Origin: Succinivibrionaceae bacterium
GTDB lineage: Bacteria; Pseudomonadota; Gammaproteobacteria; Enterobacterales; Succinivibrionaceae
Length of the DNA: 7,059 nt
Reading direction: 5' to 3'
NCBI GenBank assembly: GCA_003477345.1
Contig: DMTG01000034.1
Coordinates: 1 to 7,059, forward strand
This document shows positions 1 through 6,833 of the stretch, piece by piece (within the stretch, counting starts at the first letter, position 1; each line of letters begins with the position of its first letter). A model generated the notes under the pieces. That model saw only the letters and a list, made by a program, of their open reading frames with translations, did no database searches and was not told where the DNA came from. The translations under genes and the position numbers were made by a program.

Positions 1-3000
1 GCAGCTGGGTGCCGTCAGGCAGGAAAAAGCTTCTTCTTACTGCCATACCGTTCTGCTGATTTTTAGGCATAGTACTCTGGTAGCCTAAAAGAGAAACTGT
101 GACGAACTGATTTTTATCAGTGTCATTGCTAAAGCTGAGGTTCTTGGCATTTAAGTCAAGCTTCTCGGTGCTCTTGACGTCGGTGCCGCCTAAAGCTTCA
201 TCAGCTGACAGCAGCAGTGCCATGGAGGTGCTGGTATTGACCGAGAAGATAGCGTGAATCTTAGGCATCAGCTTTGAAAATTCCTCAATGAGAGCATCGT
301 TTTTACACTCAATAGCACTATTGAGAGCGAACAGACAGTCGACCATAGGATTGGTGAAGCTCGCTGAATCCAGTGCTCTGATTTTTTCTATAAGCTTGGC
401 CGCCTTTTCGGGAGTTTTAGCTGAAATCAGCTCATTCCAGAGCTTTACAAGCTCATTGGTGCTGTTTAAAGCTGTCCTGAGAGCTTCTTCTGCGCGCTTG
501 GCATCTCCCTGTCTATAGAGAGTTTTTGATAGGAAGGCAAGGGCCAGAGGCTCATGGATATCCTTGAAATCATAAGCATATCTGGCGGTGGCAAGATTCT
601 GCTGACCTGTGCGATTCATGAAATCTAAGGCAGCGCTCTGTGATACGGTATTCTCTCCGCCGCAGAATATCTTGATTCTGTCGGTGATATTCACAAGAAT
701 ATCCTCGTTTACGGAAAATCCCAGATCACGGCCTTTATAAAGGACATCAGCTGCGAGCACGGTTGCAGCATTGTCACTCTGTGACTGCTGGAATACTCTT
801 ATGGAGCCGTCTGGATTTACATAGGAAATCAGCGCATCAAGCTCCTGCTGGAATACAGAGAGTACTTTTCTGTCCTGATCGGTGGCGGCTTCTTTTGGCA
901 TCTGCTTTATGACAGAAGCCAGTCCTAGCGCTGTGAATATATGATCATAGGCAGAGTAGCTGTTTCTGGTGCACAGGGATTTTACGAAGCTTTCTTTATT
1001 AAGGAAAGGAACGCTGCCGCGGCTTACAGTAAACAGTGTGTCGCTTTCAAAGCCGGCAAGAGAGCTGATGGTTTTGGTCTCTTTTGGCTTTAAAAGGAAA
1101 GTGTCATTTACAAAGGTCTCAGAGTACGGATGAGCTACGGTAATATCTTTCTCATCGGTAAAGGAGAATCCGTCAGAGCCTTTTACCTGATATAAGACCT
1201 TGCCGCTGCCGGTATTCTCGGCATTAAGCGCCAGTTCTAAAGAGGCTCTCTTACCTTTGAGGGCGGAAGTCTGGGACTCTTTTGATGCGCATTTGACAGC
1301 GCCTTCACAGGACACTGAGTAGCTGAAGTCTCCTTTATCAAGTTCAAGATTGTGAATGTCCAGTGCAGCTTTCAGATTATCTCCTGTGTGCAGTACGAGT
1401 GGGGAGTTAAGTGTTACCACTGCCTTGTCACGCACGGTGATTTTCTTATGGAATGAGCCTAAGGCAGAATCATTCCAGGCAACCAGCATAAGTTCAAGGC
1501 TGCCCTGATGCTTAGGCAGTCTGAAGGAAATCTCTCCCTTGCCGTCAGCAGCTTTGGCTGCAGGCATAAACATGACTACATTCTTTCTGGCAAGGCTTTC
1601 AAGGCTGCCCGCTCCCAGCTGGGCAAAGTTTGCTGATTCATCAGCACCGTAGCCCTGGCCGAGCTCGCGGGAGTTCTGCACAAGATAGCTGTAGAGATCA
1701 AAGAGCTCTACACCAAAAGGATGCGGAGTGGTCAGTGCCGCAAACGGATCAGGGGCTTTGAATCTGGTAAGCGCGGTAATGCCGGTATCAACCAGCGCTG
1801 CGGTGTAATAGGTATCTCCGCTGCCGCCTGAGAACTCTACCTGAGCCTTGAATTCTGCCTCAGGCTTTACAAGATTGTCGGAACTGAGCCTTACTCCAAG
1901 ATTTCTGCTGCTGTTGTCTATATTGATATAGCCTAAACCTACAGCTCTGTTTACAGGCAGGCCGGCATCCTGTCCGTAGCAGACATTGAGCAGGGCATAT
2001 GAGCCAAGACTGAAATCACCGGCTTTTATCGTAATGGTGTTGTCGCCTTTTTTCACCGGATAGTGTCTGAGGGATACAAGGGAGCTGCTGCCTACTGCAA
2101 GATCGGCATAGCCGTCAGCCATGGCATAGAAGGATAGTGAAACATCCTCATCAGGCCTGTAGACTTCCTTGTCGAGGACAAGTTCGAGTTTTTCAGGGGT
2201 GTAGGAGCTTATCGCGGCACCGCTGTAGCCGACACCGAAGCTGTAGCTGGTTTTAGTCCTGTCAGAATTGATTTCGGCAAGATAGCTGCCAGGCTTTAAA
2301 TCAAGCTCAATGTTCGGCTTTTTGTCAATGGACGCAATCACCTTGCCTGAAGCTACCGGCTGCTTTCTGACATTTTCAATATAGGTCCAGGAGTTATTTA
2401 CAAAAGCGTACTGATAGTCTCTTATGAGACGGTATACCTGATACTGCACTTCCTGAGCCGCGCTGGTGCCGTCCTGATTTACGCTGATCACGCTAAGTGA
2501 AGTAGTGTCGCTGCTGTCATTTACTTTTTTGGCACCCAGGAGGGCAAAAGGACACTGCAGTCTGTAGTCAATGTTGTCCAGAGCATCTACATTGCCGTTC
2601 TTGTCGTAAACATTGGCTCTGAAGGTCAGGAGACGGGCATAATCGGCATTCTCAAGCCCTATATTGAAATAGGCTTCACCGTTCTGATCGGTGGTTTCCT
2701 CATTGAGATAGCTGTATTTGCTCAGCTTCTGATAGCTGTCAGCAGCAGGCCCGAAGAAATAGTCATCAAAGCCTGCCACAGGATGAGCGTCTGGCTTGAG
2801 CGTCAGACTGCCTGAGGCGGTCAGACCTTCGGCCGTGGCGCCGTAGTTGAAAAGCGCTTTGATTCCGAGTCTCAGATTTTTAAGATCAAGAGGAGCTTTG
2901 TTGTCAACGGCAGGTTTGGCTGAGAGCACCAGAGGCATAAAATCGCGCACGCTGACAAAGGTGTCGCACAGAGTCTTACTGCCGTCTAAAGTCAGGTCAA

Positions 3001-4348
3001 AATGCCAGGCTCCCTGAGAGCCTCTTGAAGGCAGTTTAAAGTCATAGGCAAAAGCGCCTGGAACTGACGGTTCAAGCTTCTGTCTGAAAACTTCCGTGCC
3101 GTCTGGGCGGGTAACTATGAGCACAGCTGATTTAATGTCTGATACATTCAGCTCGGTATCTCTTATTAAGGCATTGAAATGTACGGTTTCTGACGGTCTG
3201 TAGATACCTCTTTCGGTATAGGCGTAGGCTTCAAAATTATCAGACTCGTAGCGCTGTCTTGCAGCTGTATAGTCTGTAAGGTTCAAAGGCTGAGATCTGA
3301 GATCTACCGAGATGAAGTCCTTATCGGTATGGGCTATGACAATCTGCGGCCTGGCACCGCCTTTACCTGAGAGTAATTTACTGTCAAAGTGGGCATAGCC
3401 GCTGTCGTCGGTTCTGACTTCTGAAAGCTTCTCGCCTGCATAGGAATAAATGCTGACTTCAGCGTCCTGCACCGGTTCTGCGGTTTTTAGAGAACGCAGG
3501 GCAACATCAAAGGAGTCTTTGCCCTGATAGGCGCTGATCCCCAGATCGCTTATGCAGATTATTTTGGCAAACCACAATGGTTTTACATCGTCATATTCTC
3601 TGTAGCCGTTGGTATCCTGCGCATCAAAATCCTTCTGACTGACAATTGCAAGCATCATCTCCGGGACTTCTTTGTCTTTTAGAATATCCTTGATTTTTAC
3701 GCTGGTATGAACGGTTTCGTTTTTGACATTCTTAACCTGAACATCAAGACTGTCTATAAAAGTGGTGTTCCTTTCAATCAGATTTTCAAGCTGCCAGAAA
3801 TCAAGATGATTGCTTAATTTATAGCTGAGATCGGCAGCACTGAGATTTTTAGGATTCAGTCTGAAAAGAGAAATCTTAACGTCGCTTAAGTTTATGGTAT
3901 CAAGAGTAAGCGCCGCCTCATCCCTGCTGTCTGAAATAATGTTGCCGTGAGCCAGTGTGACGGAAGGCAGGGCGTCTGAGGTTGAAAAGTTTTCTTTAAG
4001 ATCTTTCTGCACAACAGCACCATCGGCAAAGCGCAGTCCTTTCTTTACGGTAAGAGAGTAGGCGGTGCCTGGCTTTAGCGTGGTAAGACAGAGCTGGCTG
4101 TCCTTTATAACCGCATCAGCACTAAGGTTTCTGCCGCTTGAGTCAGTAAGATCTAAAAAGCCCCTTATGCCTATCTCATCAGGCGATTTTTCCAGAGGAT
4201 GATTGAAAATAGCACAGGCGGTCAGATTGCTGCCGTCATGGTTTTCTACAGTTCTCTGAATTACGACAGCAGAACTGTCTTTTGCATAGGCCTGCTGAAC
4301 TACAAGAGAAACTGCAACACAGAGAAGAGATAGAATAAACTTGTTCAT
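1..4348 (-). CDS. Bacterial alpha-2-macroglobulin-like protein, thioester-deficient (3' end missing)
   Basis: An uninterrupted reading frame gives 1449 residues from the ATG at 4348 to the left edge. The stop lies outside the window; relatives are about 1500-1650 residues, so perhaps 100-200 are missing. A classical signal peptide opens the protein (MNKFILSLLCVAVSLVVQQA, then YA before likely cleavage at residue 22). There is no lipobox, so a soluble periplasmic protein is likely. Family signatures in order: ERGIYRPSETV at about 379-389 (MG2-type domain); a second YRPDEDV motif near 730 (bait-region-domain side); a probable bait segment around 880-920; ARKNVVMFMPAA at about 918-929 followed by LVAWNDSALGSF near 955-966 (central A2M domain); and a helical thioester-type domain from about 1100 onward. 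At the thioester position Cys1126 is followed by T-R-N instead of x-E-Q, so no thioester should form. The family traps proteases that attack the cell envelope; thioester-less members such as YfaS/MagD are thought to work without covalent capture. Whether pbpC follows, as beside yfhM, cannot be seen. The SD is weak: AAGG lies 14 nt before the ATG. Family assignment is firm; the role is inferred. Confidence 0.93.
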   Translation of the reverse strand, partial: MNKFILSLLCVAVSLVVQQAYAKDSSAVVIQRTVENHDGSNLTACAIFNHPLEKSPDEIGIRGFLDLTDSSGRNLSADAVIKDSQLCLTTLKPGTAYSLTVKKGLRFADGAVVQKDLKENFSTSDALPSVTLAHGNIISDSRDEAALTLDTINLSDVKISLFRLNPKNLSAADLSYKLSNHLDFWQLENLIERNTTFIDSLDVQVKNVKNETVHTSVKIKDILKDKEVPEMMLAIVSQKDFDAQDTNGYREYDDVKPLWFAKIICISDLGISAYQGKDSFDVALRSLKTAEPVQDAEVSIYSYAGEKLSEVRTDDSGYAHFDSKLLSGKGGARPQIVIAHTDKDFISVDLRSQPLNLTDYTAARQRYESDNFEAYAYTERGIYRPSETVHFNALIRDTELNVSDIKSAVLIVTRPDGTEVFRQKLEPSVPGAFAYDFKLPSRGSQGAWHFDLTLDGSKTLCDTFVSVRDFMPLVLSAKPAVDNKAPLDLKNLRLGIKALFNYGATAEGLTASGSLTLKPDAHPVAGFDDYFFGPAADSYQKLSKYSYLNEETTDQNGEAYFNIGLENADYARLLTFRANVYDKNGNVDALDNIDYRLQCPFALLGAKKVNDSSDTTSLSVISVNQDGTSAAQEVQYQVYRLIRDYQYAFVNNSWTYIENVRKQPVASGKVIASIDKKPNIELDLKPGSYLAEINSDRTKTSYSFGVGYSGAAISSYTPEKLELVLDKEVYRPDEDVSLSFYAMADGYADLAVGSSSLVSLRHYPVKKGDNTITIKAGDFSLGSYALLNVCYGQDAGLPVNRAVGLGYINIDNSSRNLGVRLSSDNLVKPEAEFKAQVEFSGGSGDTYYTAALVDTGITALTRFKAPDPFAALTTPHPFGVELFDLYSYLVQNSRELGQGYGADESANFAQLGAGSLESLARKNVVMFMPAAKAADGKGEISFRLPKHQGSLELMLVAWNDSALGSFHKKITVRDKAVVTLNSPLVLHTGDNLKAALDIHNLELDKGDFSYSVSCEGAVKCASKESQTSALKGKRASLELALNAENTGSGKVLYQVKGSDGFSFTDEKDITVAHPYSETFVNDTFLLKPKETKTISSLAGFESDTLFTVSRGSVPFLNKESFVKSLCTRNSYSAYDHIFTALGLASVIKQMPKEAATDQDRKVLSVFQQELDALISYVNPDGSIRVFQQSQSDNAATVLAADVLYKGRDLGFSVNEDILVNITDRIKIFCGGENTVSQSAALDFMNRTGQQNLATARYAYDFKDIHEPLALAFLSKTLYRQGDAKRAEEALRTALNSTNELVKLWNELISAKTPEKAAKLIEKIRALDSASFTNPMVDCLFALNSAIECKNDALIEEFSKLMPKIHAIFSVNTSTSMALLLSADEALGGTDVKSTEKLDLNAKNLSFSNDTDKNQFVTVSLLGYQSTMPKNQQNGMAVRRSFFLPDGTQL

Positions 4349-4387
4349 AAGCGTTTTCTGAACCTTAAAAAGATGAAGTTTCGAATA

Positions 4388-4417
4388 ATTCTATTCTATC
4401 TCAGTCAATGCTGATAA
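4388..4417 (-). promoter_or_regulatory. Candidate promoter of the alpha-2-macroglobulin gene
   Basis: On the minus strand TTATCA (4417-4412) lies 18 bp upstream of TAGAAT (4393-4388). They match the sigma-70 -35 and -10 consensus at 4 of 6 and 5 of 6 positions. Transcription would start near 4381, giving a leader of about 33 nt. A second TAGAAT overlaps at 4398-4393, and a good-looking TTGACT at 4408-4403 lacks a well-spaced -10. The exact pairing is therefore uncertain, although the region is the natural promoter location. Confidence 0.35.
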
Positions 4418-4433
4418 GTTGTGATACAGCATT
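4407..4433. repeat. Inverted repeat AATGCTG-N13-CAGCATT, operator-like
   Basis: Two perfect 7-bp arms (4407-4413 and 4427-4433) are separated by 13 bp, so half-site centres are 20 bp apart, about two helical turns. The repeat overlaps the candidate -35 of the macroglobulin promoter. This is the geometry of a dimeric repressor or activator site; as RNA it would be a weak long-loop hairpin. The repeat is directly visible; its function is inferred. The rest of the 4434-4520 gap shows nothing beyond a weak 5-bp hairpin. Confidence 0.4.
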
Positions 4434-4520
4434 TATTGTGAAGTTTTCGTAAAGCGCCAAACCGTGGGAGAAACAGTGATGAAAGGCCGCTTATGCCTTG
4501 TTAACAGATTCTGCTTAGAA

Positions 4521-4550
4521 CCTGAAAGTAGGCTAAAGGTCACTTGTTAA
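4521..4550 (+). repeat. Left terminal inverted repeat of the IS
   Basis: The outer 14 bp are identical to the reverse complement of 6533-6546. The inner 16 bp match at 10 positions and end in ACTTGTTAA. This end lies downstream of the transposase gene, 23 bp beyond its stop codon. Confidence 0.8.
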
Positions 4551-4557
4551 ATATTTA

Positions 4558-4603
4558 GGTGAACCGGCATATATTATGCTTTGGCTGTATGATTCAGTTC
4601 ACC
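4558..4603 (-). terminator. Nested stem-loop across the transposase stop codon
   Basis: On the minus strand GGTGAAC (4603-4597) pairs with GTTCACC (4564-4558). Inside it GCATA-ATA-TATGC (4579-4567) forms a tight 5-bp hairpin over the stop codon. The outer arm is followed by TAAATATTT, which is AU-rich but not a clean U-tract. It could act as a weak terminator or protect the 3' end of the transposase mRNA. The pairing is visible; the role is inferred. Confidence 0.35.
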
Positions 4604-6346
4604 GTAGTAACCGATATTCTCCAGAAACATTCTATCGCGTTTAGTTGTTTCTGTTATGAGGTTCAGATTCTGATGTTTCTTTCCTGTTAGTCGAATCAAA
4701 TCAACAGCATCAAACCACTGAAGGATCTCATTTAGGGAAGTGTTTCTTAGCCACTTTAGCAGCGAGTTTTCCTCCTTGAGATTCTGCTTTAAGTCATGTT
4801 TGGCATCTCCATTTGGCTTGCCAAGCTTTGACTTAAGATCTTTAATCTTTTTATACAGATAATCGTAATAGCTTAATGCAATAAACTGTACAAACTGTCT
4901 ACCTCTGAGGCGGTCGCTGTCGTGAACTCTAGGTTTATTTCCATCGGTTTTCTGCTTGAGAAGTTCAAACATATCTTCAATATGTTCTCTTTTACGACCT
5001 AGATTTAAAAGCTCTGAAGCTGAATTTACTCTATTGGAGCACATAGAGAAAATCCCCATATATTTCTTTGCCTCATCAACAGCTTCTTTATTGAAAGATA
5101 CCTTAATCGTTCCTGAGCGACTGGTTGTCCAGTTAAGGTACTTAAGAGCTCTGTTCATGGCTGCTTCACTCAGCTGATCTTCCTTGCCGTCCTCAATCAT
5201 TCTTTTTAATTCATAGAGATCTTTCGTCAGTATACGTTCTGCTTCAAAACGTCGGCTGCGGCTGCGGAATATTCCCAGGTATAGTCTAGGAGTAAGAGAA
5301 ACATGTTCACCTTTTTTATGATTTGCACTGGTATATTTGGCGGTATATGAAAGCTTTGGTCTTACAGTGGAGCAGATCCCGGCTATGTCTTCATCGAAAT
5401 CAATAACATTGTTAATATCATCAAGATCTGCTAAGTGTTTATCTATGGCTTCACTTACCCATTTACCATCATTTCTGGTGATTCTAGAGGCAAATCTGGT
5501 GTGTTCCTGGATATATGAGACAATGTTCTCCTGCGTACAGAAACCGTTGTCAGTGACAACCATTGGCTTATCAATATCAAGGAAATCAAGCTGTTTTAAA
5601 GCATTCTCCACACAGATTGAATCGGGTATATTGCCAGGCTGAGCCCAGTATGCAAAGGGCTGTTCGGTATTAAGAGAATAAAGAGTAAGAACCTTGATAG
5701 TTGGAAGACCATCATGCTCTTTATTATATCCATACCTGGCCTGAGAAAGACTATCAGAGTAGGTGGATATTGTTGTACTGTCATAAGCGATAGAGTCCCT
5801 GCTGTCCAGTCTTGAAGCTCTTAGTTTGAAATAATTCTGGATTAAACTCTCATTAGTACCAAGCTTCTCAAAAACATCATGATAAATGTCTTCACTAATC
5901 ATCTTCTCTGGTGAAATACCATGCTTAACCTGCCAGGCGTACATATCAGGCAGACTGTCTCCACCTGTTGCAATCCAGAATCTGGCAATGGCACTTATTC
6001 TGTCAGCCAAAGGGCCATAAACCTCCTCCGGCATTACCTGTTTGAGGTCATCATCGATACCGGTTGCAGAACCAATCCATTCAAGCAGAGACATCATTCC
6101 CATGTGGTGACGAGATATTTCCTTTGGTTCATTAGATTTAGACTTAGGCTTGGCTCTGAACTTGGTAGGAATGACTTCCCCGTTACTCTCAGGAGTGATT
6201 TTTCCAATAAGTTTGCTGGAGAGAATTTCGTTACGGCGTAGCTCAGGATTATATTTTACGGTTCGCTCATACACATAGATAAGTTTATCTGACTTACGAA
6301 CCTTGGTTGTTTCAACTCTAATATCTCCCTTGATTGGTCTAGCCAT
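4574..6346 (-). CDS. DDE transposase, IS1634-like (IS4 superfamily)
   Basis: The 590-residue protein catalyses cut-and-paste movement of the surrounding element. The basic N-terminal part (MARPIKGDIR onward, lysine/arginine-rich to about residue 75) probably contacts the terminal repeats. The RNase H-like core shows the first catalytic Asp in AYDSTTIS (D189), the second in MVVTDNGF (D266), and the third acidic residue in RKREHIEDMF (E457). R453-x3-E457-x6-K464 fits the R(3)E(6)K spacing typical of IS4-type enzymes, although the Tyr usually found three residues before the Arg is Gly450. A long insertion between D266 and E457 is expected in this group. The C-terminal region (about 500-550) is lysine-rich and helical. 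The ATG at 6346 is preceded by AGAGG at a 7-nt spacing, which supports this start. The frame is intact and ends just inside the left repeat. The superfamily is firm; the IS1634 subfamily is likely but recalled rather than searched. Confidence 0.93.
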   Translation of the reverse strand: MARPIKGDIRVETTKVRKSDKLIYVYERTVKYNPELRRNEILSSKLIGKITPESNGEVIPTKFRAKPKSKSNEPKEISRHHMGMMSLLEWIGSATGIDDDLKQVMPEEVYGPLADRISAIARFWIATGGDSLPDMYAWQVKHGISPEKMISEDIYHDVFEKLGTNESLIQNYFKLRASRLDSRDSIAYDSTTISTYSDSLSQARYGYNKEHDGLPTIKVLTLYSLNTEQPFAYWAQPGNIPDSICVENALKQLDFLDIDKPMVVTDNGFCTQENIVSYIQEHTRFASRITRNDGKWVSEAIDKHLADLDDINNVIDFDEDIAGICSTVRPKLSYTAKYTSANHKKGEHVSLTPRLYLGIFRSRSRRFEAERILTKDLYELKRMIEDGKEDQLSEAAMNRALKYLNWTTSRSGTIKVSFNKEAVDEAKKYMGIFSMCSNRVNSASELLNLGRKREHIEDMFELLKQKTDGNKPRVHDSDRLRGRQFVQFIALSYYDYLYKKIKDLKSKLGKPNGDAKHDLKQNLKEENSLLKWLRNTSLNEILQWFDAVDLIRLTGKKHQNLNLITETTKRDRMFLENIGYYGELNHTAKA

Positions 6347-6353
6347 AACAGTA

Positions 6354-6358
6354 CCTCT
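6354..6358 (-). promoter_or_regulatory. Ribosome binding site of the transposase
   Basis: AGAGG on the minus strand, 7 nt before the ATG at 6346. It is the only good Shine-Dalgarno match nearby and fixes the start at MARPIKG. Confidence 0.7.
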
Positions 6359-6362
6359 ATAT

Positions 6363-6412
6363 ATAACAAGTGCTCATATATTTAGGTATATCATAACATG
6401 CTTACTCGTTAA
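6363..6412. repeat. Pair of inverted IS-end-like motifs flanking the transposase -10
   Basis: ACTCGTTAA on the plus strand (6404-6412) and ACTTGTTAT on the minus strand (6371-6363) form an inverted pair on either side of the -10 box at 6390-6395. Both resemble the inner part of the terminal repeats, ACTTGTTAA (left) and ACTCGCTAA (right). Between them, ATATTTAGGT at 6378-6387 is an exact direct copy of 4551-4560, which adjoins the left repeat. The pattern suggests transposase binding at its own promoter. The motifs are seen; the binding is inferred. Confidence 0.4.
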
Positions 6413-6418
6413 AATGAA
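6390..6418 (-). promoter_or_regulatory. Candidate transposase promoter
   Basis: TATGAT (6395-6390) is a 5-of-6 match to a -10 box. The hexamer 17 bp upstream, TTCATT (6418-6413), is a poor -35 at 3 of 6. Transcription would start near 6383, giving a leader of about 37 nt containing the AGAGG RBS. A weak promoter is usual for transposases. Confidence 0.4.
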
Positions 6419-6420
6419 AT

Positions 6421-6445
6421 AAAAAAAACGTGAATTTCTTCACGT
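6421..6445 (-). terminator. Rho-independent terminator facing into the IS
   Basis: A perfect 7-bp stem, ACGTGAA/TTCACGT (6428-6434 with 6439-6445), has a 4-nt loop. On the minus strand it is followed by an uninterrupted run of T (6428-6421). It lies inside the right end, upstream of the transposase promoter and on the same strand. It should stop transcripts entering from the neighbouring gene before they reach the transposase. Confidence 0.6.
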
Positions 6446-6516
6446 AATAACAGGATTTTCCCTATATTTTCAACAAAATTCGATAATAAAATCGCCCTAA
6501 AAAGGAGAAAAATCGG

Positions 6517-6546
6517 TTAGCGAGTGTTCATGAGCCTACTTTCAGG
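6517..6546 (-). repeat. Right terminal inverted repeat of the IS
   Basis: Read on the minus strand it starts CCTGAAAGTAGGCT, identical to the left end, and finishes with ACTCGCTAA, equivalent to ACTTGTTAA in the left end. It lies about 170 bp upstream of the transposase start. Confidence 0.8.
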
Positions 6547-6667
6547 ATGTAAGGCTAAAGAAACAAGAAATTCTTAAAATTATAATAACTCGAGTTTTGC
6601 ATTTCATTTTTAGCACATAAAGTGCTTATAAATGTGGTGCCAGACCGCAATTTAAAGCCACATCATT

Positions 6668-6694
6668 AAAAAGTCAGAGTGATCCCGAACACTC
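6668..6694 (-). terminator. Second possible terminator, in tandem
   Basis: On the minus strand GAGTG-TTCGGGAT-CACTC is followed by TGAC and five T residues (6672-6668). The 5-bp stem is modest and the T-run is displaced by 4 nt. The tandem arrangement with the hairpin at 6695-6715 makes termination in this area more plausible than either hairpin alone. Confidence 0.35.
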
Positions 6695-6715
6695 AAAAAA
6701 CTGTTTTAATGCAGT
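6695..6715 (-). terminator. Possible terminator downstream of the nuclease-family gene
   Basis: On the minus strand ACTG pairs with CAGT around an 8-nt loop and is followed directly by six T residues (6700-6695). The stem is only 4 bp, so it would be weak. It lies about 120 nt after the stop at 6834 and just before a second hairpin. Confidence 0.3.
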
Positions 6716-6833
6716 CTTTTAGCAAAAATCTCACCTCTTTAATCTCTCTATCTGGTATTTACTTCCTACTTGCAGATGAGCTCCCTGAAGCCGCTACTGC
6801 TGAAAAACACCCCTGTAATGTCCTGGCACTCTA

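Larger units (their letters stand above)
4521..6546 (-). mobile_element. Complete insertion sequence, IS1634-like (IS4 superfamily), about 2.03 kb
   Basis: The element is defined by matching inverted ends around a single transposase gene. CCTGAAAGTAGGCT at 4521-4534 recurs inverted at 6533-6546, and similarity continues inward to 30 bp with 24 identities. The 2026-bp length, the single long ORF and the ends beginning with C are consistent with what I recall of the IS1634 family. No target-site duplication is visible: the flanks are TTAGAA on the left and ATGTAA on the right. The duplication may have decayed, the element may have recombined, or the true tips may lie a few bases further out, where weak inverted similarity continues (CTTA-A on both sides). 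It is inserted between two minus-strand genes. The transposase is intact, so it may be active. Confidence 0.8.
6547..6833. other. AT-rich non-coding region with small hairpins
   Basis: I see no supportable gene in this 287-bp stretch between the IS and the nuclease-family gene. It holds four small inverted repeats: AGCAC-ATAAA-GTGCT (6612-6626), ATGTGG/CCACAT (6632-6637 with 6658-6663), GAGTG/CACTC (6677-6694) and ACTG/CAGT (6700-6715). The last two are listed separately as possible terminators. The 6547-6610 part is very AT-rich without clear promoter elements. The 6716-6833 part is the 3' flank of the gene to the right. Confidence 0.55.

Noticed and set aside
288..518. Plus-strand reading frame of 76 codons
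   Set aside because: Antisense to the macroglobulin gene, no ribosome binding site, and a composition explained by the opposite coding strand.
4309..4348. Possible lipoprotein signal around Cys10 of the macroglobulin
   Set aside because: The Cys is too close to the N-terminus and is preceded by SLL without a small residue at -1; the AYA cleavage site at residues 20-22 fits signal peptidase I better.
4486..4503. Hairpin AAGGC/GCCTT between the IS and the macroglobulin promoter
   Set aside because: Only a 5-bp stem without a T-run; no support as a terminator.
4956..6241. Plus-strand frames at 4956-5177, 5337-5642 and 5921-6241, and a minus-strand frame at 5596-5784
   Set aside because: All lie inside the intact transposase gene in other frames, and none resembles a known protein.
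4515..6552. Target-site duplication at the IS ends
   Set aside because: TTAGAA and ATGTAA match at only three of six positions; this is not convincing.
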